Shown here piece by piece: positions 49,285 to 59,959 of a stretch of DNA of 64,000 nt. The DNA lies in the NCBI GenBank assembly GCA_028023455.1, contig JAQFVV010006197.1, positions 14,441,254-14,505,253 of the forward strand, written 5' to 3'. Both the position numbers and the translations under genes were made by a program. Positions within the stretch are counted from its first letter, which is position 1. Each line of letters starts with the position of its first letter. Source of the DNA: Epiperipatus broadwayi. Taxonomy: Eukaryota > Onychophora > Udeonychophora > Euonychophora > Peripatidae. The notes under the pieces are model-generated. The model saw nothing but the letters and a program-made list of their open reading frames with translations. It was not told the origin of the DNA and did not search any database.

Positions 49285-50400
49285 TTATTAGTCAGTCATT
49301 AGACTAGAGATTATCCAATAATGAATAATATTTTTGTAATTTTCACTACATCACTCTCACACAAGATATGGACTGTTTTTTATCTGCTTTTAACACCTTG
49401 TGGAGGGATGTAATCATAAACTATGACCAAAGTCATGTGAAAAAAACTAGATAGAAACCAGTCCTTATCTAGCATAAGAGTGATTCTAATGAATGATTTA
49501 TTGTTATACTTTCATTAAGTGATTTGTGTTAAAGTTGTGAGGGAAACTTATTTTCCACTTATCAATTAAGCCATAATAATTATATATATGTGATCAACAG
49601 ATGGCGTTTTTACCAAAAACACGATCAAGCGTTTGTTTACATAAACGATCAAGAGTCAGAATTAACTATCTCTTTCGTTTTAGCTCACTTTCAGATCAGC
49701 TGATTTCAAGCTATTTTGCTATCATCAGTGAAAGACAGAGCCAAGAAACTAGATCTAAAAACTGACTCCAAGTGTTTATGCACAGAGTTTCTATCAGTTT
49801 GCAAGCATGAAATTTTTCAGACCGATAAAGTCTTCAAATTTCATGCTTGCAAACTGATAGAAACTCTGTGCATAAATACTTGGAGTCAGTTTTTAGATCT
49901 AGTTTCTTGGCTCTGTCTTTCACTGATGATAGCAAAATAGCTTGAAATCAGCTGATCTGAAAGTGGGCTAAAATGAAAGAGATAATTAATTCTGACTCTT
50001 TGATCGTTTATGTAAACAAATGCTTGATCGTGTTTTTGGTAAAAACGCCATCTGTTGATCATAAATACAAGCGTCAGCAGGTTTGAACGTGATTAAAACT
50101 TGTTTTTGTTTTTCATATATATATATACACACTGAACAATGATAAAAATATGTGTAAGAGATTGTGGTCTGAAACAACTGATGAGTTCTGCTTGAGCATG
50201 AAATGTGTATCTTGGGGATTAGGTATTTTTCACATGTCTTTAGTCATATTTTATGGTTACATCTCTCCACAAGCTGTTAAAAGCAGATAGAAACTAGTTC
50301 CTACCTTGTGTGAAACTGATGTGGGGAAAATTATCCTACAGAAATATTATTCATTATTGAATAATCCCTAGTGTAATGAATGACTAATAAAAATTATTAA
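49285..50400. repeat. Nested foldback: family A-related outer arms around a 472-bp palindrome
   Basis: The outer left arm (49285-49445; ATTTTTATTAGTCAGTCATT, CACCTTGTGGAGGGATGTAA) is inverted in the right arm (50225-50400; TTACATCTCTCCACAAGCTG, AATGACTAATAAAAATTATT). Between them lies the young palindrome 49591-50062 plus right-hand family A sequence (GAAACAACTGATGAGTTCTG). Confidence 0.78.
49591..50062. repeat. Near-perfect 472-bp palindrome / foldback MITE
   Basis: Left end TGATCAACAGATGGCGTTTT and right end AAAACGCCATCTGTTGATCA. Arms of about 220 bp are nearly identical in inverted orientation around a spacer of roughly 30 bp (TTTCAGACCGATAAAGTCTT). Only scattered single-base differences are seen between arms. 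No open frame and no clear target duplication. The terminal CAGATGGCG resembles the subterminal GATGGC of the TIR elements in this window. Confidence 0.93.
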
Positions 50401-51894
50401 CAAACTTTTGAATATGTCTGTGACTTATTTCAAGCATTTGCCATTCACCTATATCAATCTACAGCACACTTTTAGAGCACTATTAATAAAGCATAAAATA
50501 AGTTTATTACAAAGGATGAAATGTGTAAAATGCACCCCAACTGTTTCTATTGTAATGATTTGAAACACTTTAATGGATTTTAGGTGGAACAATTCAAACT
50601 GATTTTGTGGACAAATTAGTCATATTCTATATGCATCTTATTATTCTATTCTTGTTATTAGGAATTGAACTTATTATTTTGAGATAATTCTATCTAATCT
50701 TGTACTAAAATTGTTAATATTTTTGATATTAAAAAAAAAAAATTAAGTTTGAATGTATATTTGTGTGCAACTAAAAAAAATCTTTATTCATTCAATCTTA
50801 TTGTCAATGTTAAGGTATGAATTTATATATTATGGTGAAGATATAAACCAGATGCATCAGTTATATATATAAGCATATATTATAAATACACACAATAAAT
50901 AAGTAGTAGGTCAGAAAATCGCGTGATATTCAAGTATTAAAAGACATATGTTAAGCTGTAATCCAGAAACTTTTTGTTATAGAGTTTATCACTCTGACGC
51001 AGTGCTAAGTAATAAAGATCTCACATAATAATAATAAAAAATTGATAATGCACGGAGATGACCATAGTTGTGCACAATACTTTTGAAGATATAAAGAAAT
51101 AATATATTTGCAGATTTTAAAATTATAAGTATATTCTTTTTTTTTTTTTTTTTGAAAAGTAATAATTTATATCAATCTGAATATTCATTATGTCAAAAAA
51201 AATCTACAATAATAATAGACATTAATAGAAAGATTTACTGCCATATTTATTGTTACTCATTAGTTGAATATAAAAATGAAAATAATTTAACAATTGTATA
51301 TTTTCCAAATAATTGATAATTGTGAAATTCCTGATGATAGTATTAGAGCAAATTATAATAATGAATATTTTATTTTCACGTAAACTTTGCATAAAATTCT
51401 AAATATAACTTTTTATTCCGATTACCATTTAGATTTTTTATCATTTTTAGGCAAAATTATCTTTGCATTCTCCTTAAAAGTTTTGAGTGTTTTATATTAT
51501 TTAAACTGAGCATAAAATTTAAAATTAACCGAATATTGATTAATCACTTTAATCTCTCTAACACAATTTAAGTTTAGCCCAACTATTATTTTATTTTATT
51601 TATTTAATAAGAATACTCATGTAATCATTTGGTAGGTCATATAATGTTTGAGCACAAACATGAAAGAGTGAGCGTATTACTCCTATTTAAGTAACCAAAT
51701 TGAGATTTATCTTTTTTCCTTTACTCATCTTAAGTTGACCATTTTTACTACAAGATTGAACTATATGGGGGGGGGGGGGTAGTTAAAGAGTATGATTAAA
51801 TTCTTTCAATAAGTTACTAACTTTAATTTTTAATGAAAATGATCTTTTAGAGCTTATAGTGTAATTTCAAATTACACAAAGATAAATGTATTTG
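50401..51894. other. AT-rich intronic DNA, no gene seen
   Basis: Contains a T-run (51140-51153) and a G-run (51767-51779). No gene recognised. Confidence 0.5.
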
Positions 51895-52110
51895 AAGGAG
51901 TTTAGTAATGTGGAAAAGAGTTAGTGAAAAAAAATTATTCATTGAGGAAATTATTAAGAAAGAGAAATTATATTGGGCATATACTTCTAGGCAAAGAAAT
52001 TAGGAAATTTTTTTAGAAGGGGTTGTAGAGAGTAAACGAAACAGATAAAAATAAATAAAAAAAAGACAAAATAGTCGTGAGAATTTAAAGAATAGAGCAA
52101 GAGATATTAA
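51895..52110 (+). pseudogene. Possible LINE C-terminal fragment
   Basis: In one + frame: KLYWAYTSRQRN, a stop, EIFLEGVVESKRNR, then IKKRQNSREFKE with stops. This resembles the 'W.GHI.R.....LEG.VEGKR.RGRPR..W' end of some RTE-like LINE ORF2 proteins. Similarity is short and interrupted. Confidence 0.33.
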
Positions 52111-52358
52111 AAAATTTATGTATAGAAAATATAATTATTATTTTAAATAATGTATGTATAATGATAATATAGATATTGATATGATTTTAATATTACTTTT
52201 TAAGTTAATCACACTAAAACGTATTTGGATTTGCATAGTAAAAATAATATATTTACTCTATAACAAAAATGTTATGTCAAAATACATATTCAATTACTAA
52301 CATAAATTAATAATAATTACATTATTTTCTTCTTTCTTGGCGATTATATTACTCTAAA

Positions 52359-52412
52359 ATGTAAAATTAAGAGCATGCTAATGAGCTCATTAGCATGCTC
52401 TTAATTTTACAT
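52359..52412. repeat. Perfect 54-bp palindrome
   Basis: ATGTAAAATTAAGAGCATGC followed by TAATGAGCTCATTA and the exact reverse complement, centred on GAGCTC, with no loop and no mismatch. It contains two GCATGC sites. Confidence 0.96.
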
Positions 52413-53599
52413 ATTGGTAAATGCAAGCTATATATAAGACCTGTGACATCTGACTTTTTATTATAGACTAAAAGTAAATGTCCATAATTATTGAAATTTC
52501 TAATAATATGCATCAAAAAAGCACACAATTAAAAGGATTTTCTTGAGTTTAATTCACATTTAGATTAATTATTTTTCCTCTATCAGCTATATCTATACCT
52601 TTTTTGTTACTTCTTTCTCCTAAGAAAATTTAAACTCGTCTAGTAATAAAATAAAAATGCTTCCTTTAATATTATTACTTTTCAACTGAAGCCAAAAGTT
52701 GTCAAATACATGATAAGCCACATTACTAGAGATTTTTTTGACTCTAATAAAGCTATATTTTAAAAAAAAAACCAATTGTTCATAGTTAGTAATATTTTGC
52801 CTTTGCTTTCCATTAATCTTAACAAAAGTTAACTTGTCAGAATATGTTCATTCAATTTTTTACAGAACAGTGGTCTCATTATAATGTTGTTTTAGATGTG
52901 TTCCAATAAGTGACTATTTGAAACATTTGAAGTGTTTCCGTTAATAATCTTAAAAAGTCAAAATATTTTATAATAAAACAATATAATAAAAGAATCTGGA
53001 GTTTTATATTTTTAAATCATTTCTATAAAATTAATATTTCCAAAGATTGATATTTTATGCTTGAAAATTGCAGGAAAGGAAGTTATTTAACTTATTTGAA
53101 TATAATATAAAAATCAAATTATAGATAATAGTTTATTGAGAATCAATTTCAGATTAAAAATTGCTTATTAAATTACTGAACAAGATATCGTAGCAATCAT
53201 TTTTTAAAATATATATATAATTTCAAAGACTGATTTCTAATAAAAGCATCAGATAATATCATACAAATTATTAAAATGATCTATTGTTCTGAGTTTGCCA
53301 TTGTGGTTTTATTAAATAAAATTTCATATGTTATATATGGATAGTTGTATACGGGAATAATTCTTTCACTTTTTAACTTTTCTCAGCCTTAAAAAATGGA
53401 ATTCAGTAATAACTTAACTCTATGAATGAAGAAAACTTCCCTTGATAAGTGCTTAAGAGAGCTAGTAATAAAGATTGAGAAATAGATTATAGTTCATTGA
53501 AATGAACACCCTAAATTTTTCACACATGAATACAGTTTCAAATCTTTAAACATTAAAAAACAAACACACAAAAAGATTATTAATGATTACAATTATCAG
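52413..53599. other. AT-rich intronic DNA, no gene seen
   Basis: Nothing recognised on either strand. Confidence 0.5.
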
Positions 53600-53850
53600 C
53601 TTATTCTTATCATCTTTACACATATATACAATCAGTGCTCAGCTTATATGAAGATAGCCAATCTTCATATAAGCTGAGAATTGATTGTATATATGTGTCG
53701 AGATGATAATCTGAACCAACTGATGAATGCTGGTTTAGCACAAAATATATCTTTTTGACATTGTGTGATCAAGTGTCTTAGCAGTATGAGATAGCATGAA
53801 TAGTTGAGGATTGTGTGAAAGTCTGAGTTCTAACCCCCTATATGTTACAT
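53600..53850. repeat. Family A derivative: short hairpin plus right end
   Basis: CAGCTTATATGAAGATAGCC is followed directly by its inverted copy (CTTCATATAAGCTG), flanked by CACATATATACAATCA and TGATTGTATATATGTG, so the two arms meet with almost no loop. The usual right end then follows (GAACCAACTGATGAATGCTG, GAAAGTCTGAGTTCTAACCC). Confidence 0.72.
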
Positions 53851-53924
53851 ATTGAAATGCAGCCATGAAAAAGCCCGTACAGTAGAAAAAAATTCATATA
53901 TTAAAATATAGTGCTATAAGGTCT

Positions 53925-54312
53925 GTCCATCCCTTGTATATGTATTTAAATTGATTATGTCCTGAACATGATGGGTCAGAGTGATTTATGGTCAACATGG
54001 GTAGGATGAGAAGGTTGGCACCAATGTGGGCTTTGAGCATTCCATCATCAGATTTTCGTTGAAATGGATGGCTGAAGAGTTGTAGAGTGGATTGGATTGA
54101 AGCCTGTTCATTAAAGTATGAAGATTTGCTATCTTAATATAAGCTGAGCATTGATTGTATATATGTGTGGTGATAATCTGGACCAACTGACAAGTGCTGT
54201 TTTAGCACGAAATGTGTATTGGTGATTATTTATCTTTTTGACATGTGTGTGATTAAGTGTCTCAGCAGTATGAGATAGCATGGATAGTTGAGGATCATGT
54301 GAAAATCTGTAT
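53925..54312 (-). repeat. Family A repeat, right half
   Basis: GGTCAACATGGGTAGGATGA, GAGCATTCCATCATCAGATT, GAAATGGATGGCTGAAGAGT, ATAATCTGGACCAACTGACA and GTATGAGATAGCATGGATAG: the right arm in full, without its left partner. Confidence 0.75.
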
Positions 54313-54879
54313 TCCTTTTTTTTCTTTTAACTTTTTAAATTTTATTGTATAACTCATTCTTATTTTATGAATTGGATTAACAATTAATCTGAATACTTAT
54401 TATTCAAAAACTTTTTTTATTCAAACAAAAATTAAAAGTGTGCTTTAATTTTTTATGATAAATAAATTACTTTGTGCACAAAATTAAAAAAAAAAACTAC
54501 GTACCTATATGAATTAATATGTTAAATTGCATAACTTCTTGGTTTTTTCCCTCCACCCTCTATTTTAGTCCAATTTCTCTCATTGATAATCAATTCAATA
54601 ATTAATATTTTAAAAATATTATATCAACTGCTAGAGTAGAGGGGGGGGGGGAGTGTTTAGTGAAGATGAAATAAAAACTTTTTAAAAATCTTTTTTATTT
54701 AAAAAAAAAAATTACATTTATTTGTTAAGTGGAAAATTGAACTGCATTTTACATAAATTAAAAAAACAATGAATTTTATCAGTAAAAGTAAATAATTATT
54801 TTGAGTTATTGTTTTACTTACTTCCATAAAAAAAATTTCTAGTAATATATATAAAGGACATTTTATTTTAAAGTTCTGG

Positions 54880-55545
54880 GTTGCTGTTTTTAAAAATAAA
54901 ATGTGTGAAAGTTACTGAAAAACCATATGAGCTATGTGTACAACTCCATCAATAAATAAAAAAAGTACAGAATGATCTCATCTGTATTAATATAATTTCA
55001 GGACAACTGTGAGCTATTCTGAAATCACTGCAAACAATGAAAGAGAAAGGTTGAGTCTCATATTTAACAAACTTGAATATTAAATGAATCAGTAGTTAAT
55101 AATAGTTAATTGTATTAGCTCAAATATAGATGAAATTTATATGATTACTGAAAAATCCCAGTGGGTTATATGCAAATTAATACAACTCTGTGACTAAATG
55201 AAAAAGTAAAGAATAATCTCACTTGTACTTTAGCTTAGTTTCTTTAGTTTCATATATGACTTGCATTGTAATGCATCAATAATTGAATGCTTATATATGA
55301 TCCAAACTAAAATACAGATGGCTCATTCTAATTATTTGTTTACTGATAGAATTGTATTAGTTTACATTAGCTCACTGAGACTTTTCAATAATGCAATTAC
55401 TAATTATATTTATCATCTGTTTATTCATTTTATATTCAGGTGTTGTTAAATATGAGACTTAGCCTTTCTCTTTGATTGTTTACAGTGATTTAAGAATAGC
55501 TTACAGTTGTCCTGAAATTACACTTTATTACTGTTTCACAAAAGT
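54880..55545. repeat. Compound inverted/direct repeat
   Basis: TTTCAGGACAACTGTGAGCT (about 55000) is inverted at about 55495-55520 (AGCTTACAGTTGTCCTGAAA), and GGTTGAGTCTCATATTTAAC at 55050-55070 is inverted near 55440-55465. The segment GTACAGAATGATCTCA near 54966 is directly repeated, diverged, near 55205. The unit ATTGAATGCTTATATATGAT...CCAAACTAAAATACAGATGG recurs at 56530. Confidence 0.7.
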
Positions 55546-56519
55546 AAGCTGTGATAGTACTATCATATTTGATATTTTAGTTAGTGTGATGGCATTGTGG
55601 TCACTACTTTTCTATGTTGTTTTAAAGCATATATGATAAATTATGGTGTGTTGTTGGCTGCAGTGATTCTTTCTAAGAAGCTTATATTTTTAATGTATTA
55701 CTTTTAAAAAATTCCAAGAGCTGTCAGCAGTATATGGACCTTTTTCTGTGATTGACAGTACATCCTATCATTCTGACAAAGTTATGAGAGAGATAGTGAT
55801 TTGTGATTGGCTGGTGCTTTAGATTCATTTCCCCTGCAGCTAAATGCCGCCACACAAAATGTGATTTTCAGTAATTGTTAATGACTATGATGCAATATTT
55901 TTGTTAAAGACTTATTATTAAACCATAAACTACCTCACTGGGAGGGGGGGTTGTCTTGGAAAACATTTTATTTTTAAAAAGATAACTCTTAGAAAGTATA
56001 TGAAGTGTATTATAAAAGTCTGAAATTGCCACATAAAAGCCATTAGAGGCTAAAAAGAAAATTGTTTTTATAAAAACTGTAAGTGAAATATTTTATTAAC
56101 AATTAATAATTTATTAACTTTTAGAATTTTGTTGTTTCTTTGATGATAGCTAATTCTAAATATATCATTTTTTATAACATAAAATTCTAATATCTAATAT
56201 CTCATTCTTTTAACTTTTTTGAATAGCTATCCTAAAGCCAATAATGATGTTTGTCTTTGTTATCAGTAAGTCTTTCAGTTAGATACTTATTTTCACAATT
56301 TTAAAATGTTAATTTTTCATGTTTTAGAATTTTAATTATTAGAAGGGTTAAATATTTATAATAAAGTCTATAAATAAATTTTGTAATATACATGAAAATG
56401 ATTTAATTGCATACAAAAAAAGTCAAACATGATGTCTTAGTAAAAATATTCATCACTAGAATGTATTCAAAATTTTAGGGTTGAGTTAATATATAGAATT
56501 CACAAAATATGTTGTAAGA
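55546..56519. other. AT-rich intronic DNA, no gene seen
   Basis: A slightly G+C-richer patch (55710-55860) with no recognisable identity. G-run near 55942. Confidence 0.5.
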
Positions 56520-56660
56520 TACTAATAAATTGAATGCTTATATAAAATCCAAACTAAAGTATAGATGGGCTCATTCTGTATATTCACAGAGTTGTATTAG
56601 TTTACATATATCTCACTTAAGATTTTTAGTAATATATGCATAAATTTCACTTATATTTGA
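56520..56660 (+). repeat. Diverged partial copy of the 55.0-55.4 kb repeat
   Basis: AATTGAATGCTTATATAAAA, CCAAACTAAAGTATAGATGG and AGTTGTATTAGTTTACAT match 55270-55370. Confidence 0.7.
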
Positions 56661-57109
56661 GTTATCACATTTAAGAATTAAAACCATAATATAGTGAAAT
56701 TAATATTCATTAAATTTTTAGTAGTTTGAGGTTTACAAAAAGGGAGTAAAAGATCCATTCATGAAACATGAAAAATTCACAGATTTGGAAAAACCATGGA
56801 ACCAGAAATTTTGTATTGATGCTTTACCTACATTTTGCATGAAATATTTTTTCATAAATTACTAACTTTTTTAGCTTCATCTATTAGTATTTATTAGTCA
56901 AAATATTTTTACTTTATAATATTAATTATTGTAAAGTTATTAATTAATAGTGCACTGTTATCTAATTTTAAGACTATATTTATATTAATTAAATATCAAC
57001 AAAAATATTAATATCAATATTTTAACTGTTACATCAAGTTTGGATATTATGGATAAATTATAACATTAATCATTATTAGAAAACTAGCACCAAATAATAG
57101 TGAACTAGT

Positions 57110-57213
57110 CAAGCATTGGTGGTCGAGAGGTCAGCAACAGCTGCTTTACAAGTAGTTGTCTTGGGTTAGCAGGTTTGCTTCCTGGCTGATGCTATGACAC
57201 ATGAGAAAAAAAT
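57110..57213 (+). mobile_element. tRNA-Val-derived mini-SINE with 17-bp target duplication (copy 2)
   Basis: The body CAAGCATTGGTGGTCGAGAG...GGCTGATGCTATGACACATG plus an A-rich tail is a diverged copy of the tRNA-like sequence at 47682. It is flanked by AATAATAGTGAACTAGT at 57093-57109 and 57214-57230, a perfect 17-bp duplication, proof of retroposition by target-primed reverse transcription. The element is essentially only tRNA-like sequence plus tail, about 100 nt. Relative to copy 1 it has lost the clean cloverleaf (inserted bases around the D and T arms). Confidence 0.9.
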
Positions 57214-57230
57214 AATAATAGTGAACTAGT

Positions 57231-57718
57231 TATGTATAGGTGTGTAATGAAATAGTAAAGCTTATGTATCATTCTTATATATTAAATTTATATATAATAT
57301 GGTGAGTAAAAAAATAATTTTATTGCAGTTACTTTTTCAGGAGGCTATATAGCATTTGAGCACCTTCATGGCAATCTGAATATAACAATTCTGTTTAATT
57401 GGACAAACTGAGAATCATTTGGGAAATCTTTAACTCAAGAATCCAGAATTTTGCCAATATCTAAACTACAATGAGCATAATTCAACAACTGTCGGTGTAT
57501 TTTAGAGTTTGACAAGGAAAATGGGTTAATTCTGGGAGTTTGAAATCTTAAGACATTAACTCTTTTATGTTGCAGTAATTTCTTAATACTTTAAGATATT
57601 TTGTTCTCATGTCTATAGGTTTAACTACTCAATTTATAAAAAAAAAAAAAATGTAAATAGTGGATTTAAAATTTTATCTACAGTTTGAAATTGTGTTTCT
57701 ATATATATGTATTTTTAG
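57231..57718 (+). other. End of the long intron with the 3' splice site
   Basis: No repeat recognised. It ends in a T-rich tract and ATTTTTAG (57711-57718), the acceptor for the exon starting at 57719. Confidence 0.7.
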
Positions 57719-57853
57719 TGGTATCCAGAAGTTCGTCGACACTGCCCTCAAGTGCCAGTCGTATTAGCGGGTTGTAAAACAGATCTACGTAATGATATAA
57801 ACATCATCTCAGAATTAGCTAAAGTTAGAAAAATAACTTGTACTTATGAACAG
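57719..57853 (+). CDS. Internal exon of the same Rho-family GTPase, residues ~97-141
   Basis: This 135-bp exon encodes exactly 45 codons, beginning WYPEVRRHCPQVPVVLAGCK and ending CTYEQ. It is bounded by a TTTTTAG acceptor and a CAG|GTGAGT donor (phase 0 at both ends). It joins in frame to the exon at 15692-15801, restoring the K-W junction at Rac1 96/97. It holds beta-strand 5 and the guanine-specificity motif, here C-K-T-D in place of TKLD/NKKD, with the critical Lys116 and Asp118 kept. DLRND is followed by the Rho-specific insert helix (roughly NIISELAKVRK), a hallmark separating Rho from Ras or Rab proteins. GCK.DLR and SELAK...YEQ recall Rnd; WYPEVR.HCP recalls Rac. The following exon should carry the SAL/SAK nucleotide-binding motif and the C-terminal membrane signal. 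I did not find it in the remaining 6.1 kb. Confidence 0.95.
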
Positions 57854-59959
57854 GTGAGTATTTTTTTTTATCATAATATATAATAACATGCTATTTCTTT
57901 AATTTCTTTCTCTTATTATTGTACATCAGAATATTTACTCAGTATCTTCTTAGTCTTTATATTTGAATGTAGTCTCCATAGAAAAATGTACTCTTTGTAT
58001 TGTAGCTGAGTATCTTTATTCATATATTAGAAATTATTGATTATTCATTTTATAATCTCTCATTTTCAAGTAAGCAATTTTATAAATTTTAATCTCCTCC
58101 CCAATAAATATACATTTCGAGACAAAAGTTTCTCTATAACATTTAAATAATATATGACTAGCCTTGCTGATATTTGCTTCACTGTGACAGAAATTTATTA
58201 CTGATATGATGAAATATGGAGGGGAAAAATAAGATTAAATTAATATCAAAAGTTTAACATTGTTTAAGCTTAAGGATTATTAAAATTGTGAATCTTAAAA
58301 ATGTGTATATCATCGCTAAATGTGAAAGAATGGTTTCTATTTATTCTCATCTTTCAGTAATTATTTTGGGGTAGAGTGAGAGAAGAGCTGTTCTCACTTC
58401 TGTTAAATATTAATGTTTATAATGTCAAAAATGTGGAATGGTAAAATAAATGTAACTTTATCACCATATTTGTAATCAGAATAAATTTGATGGGTTGTAG
58501 CACATGATTACCATACAACAATTATATGGGCAGTTGACTTAATGCAAATTGTACTATTGACTGTAGTCACTATTCATTTTTCCAAGTCAAAGCTTCAGCT
58601 ATTCAGATTATTTAAGTAATTCTTCAATATAAAGTGCCTAATCAGAAATCTGCAATTAGACATCAATAGAAAAGAGAGGAAAATTTACTTGCATTTGCTA
58701 TATGAAATCATTGTTGTTCTTTTACAGTTTTCTTTTAAAATAATGAAACACCTTAATGAAGAGGATAAAAACATTAATATAATCAATCAGGAAACTCTTT
58801 GTATTGCTGCTTTCTACCTGTTATATAGCCCTGTAATAAATGTGAAGGAAAAGTATTGTTTAAAACTTGTAATACCTAAGAAATAACTTGTCAATGCCTG
58901 TTACATCATGAAAATAATTGACCAGTCCTGATAATATTGCCTGCCATAAAGTGTTGAATATTGAAAATATCAGAAAAACCCAAAGAAACCAAAATGGCAA
59001 AAGTACTGATATAAAAAGGATATAGTATACTTGGGCGCTCTGACAAGATCCTACAAAGTAAAGTGTAGGTGAGAATTCAAATTTTTAAACAATCTAAAAT
59101 ATATATTTAAAAGTCTTATTTTGTAAGTATTTTAACTTTGAATATGATTTATCATAATTTTTAAAATTTAGAATTATTTTCTGTTATTAATTCTAAAATT
59201 TATCAAATTTTTTGATGTTGCTGTAAAATACTCATTGATTTAACATTTGGATTAATATCTAGCACGCACACATCTAACCAATGTTTTGTTTTAGATTAAA
59301 ATAAATAATAGATTTTTTTTGCTATTTTCATTGAATAATTTATTGAGCAAAATTATATATGTTTTATTAATATATATGCATTTATTTGTAAAGTTCATAT
59401 TATCATTATGTAAATGCCTGTGTGCACTTCATCATGGCCAGATAATAAAATAAATGTAGTAATATATTTATCTATTCTTGTTTTCTTAGTAATTTATGAT
59501 GCAGAAAAAAGTTTGTCTGCAGATCTTTCATTATTAATTCGGATATATTTATTCAATTTCCTTTGTGGTAAATTGTACTTGTTATATTGTTAATTTTTAT
59601 CCCATATACAATATTAAAGTTTTATCCTATCAGCTATAATTTTTATTCTTTAAAATATATTATATACTGAGTCATACATTCTTTATATGTGTGTCTTGAT
59701 TTGATTCATCATTTTAATCAAAAAGTTGTATTTCAAAGACTGTTAAACAGTGGTTGACATTGAAAGAAAAATGAAGACAAATCCATCTCAAAAATTTTCA
59801 TGGTGTCTTCTAACAGTGATTAAAATTGTTTTTAAATAGATATATAACCCTTATCATATATATAAATCTGGTACTCCTTATCATGGAGTACCTCACTTAT
59901 GGTTCCATAAAAGTGTGGAGTTTTGGGTTTTGCATCACAACCATTTGTAAGATATATGT
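57854..59959. other. AT-rich intronic DNA, no exon seen
   Basis: A 65-codon + frame (58689-58886) includes EEDKNINIINQETLCIAAFY, with no recognisable homology and no match to the expected GTPase C-terminus. Nothing else recognised. Confidence 0.5.

Larger units (their letters stand above)
15802..57718 (+). other. 41.9-kb intron of the Rho-family GTPase gene
   Basis: The exon ending at Lys96 and the exon beginning at Trp97 are consecutive in the protein family, so no coding exon of this gene should lie between them. The interval is 41,917 bp with a GTAAGA donor and a TTTTTAG acceptor. It is packed with DNA transposons, foldback elements, LINE relics, tandem arrays and microsatellites, listed separately. 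No convincing host gene nested in it was recognised on either strand; open frames of 60-100 codons are no more than expected in low-complexity AT-rich DNA or belong to repeats. Confidence 0.88.

Noticed and set aside
58689-58886. Missing C-terminal GTPase exon
   Set aside because: The translation has no ECSA-like motif, no basic tail and no CAAX box.
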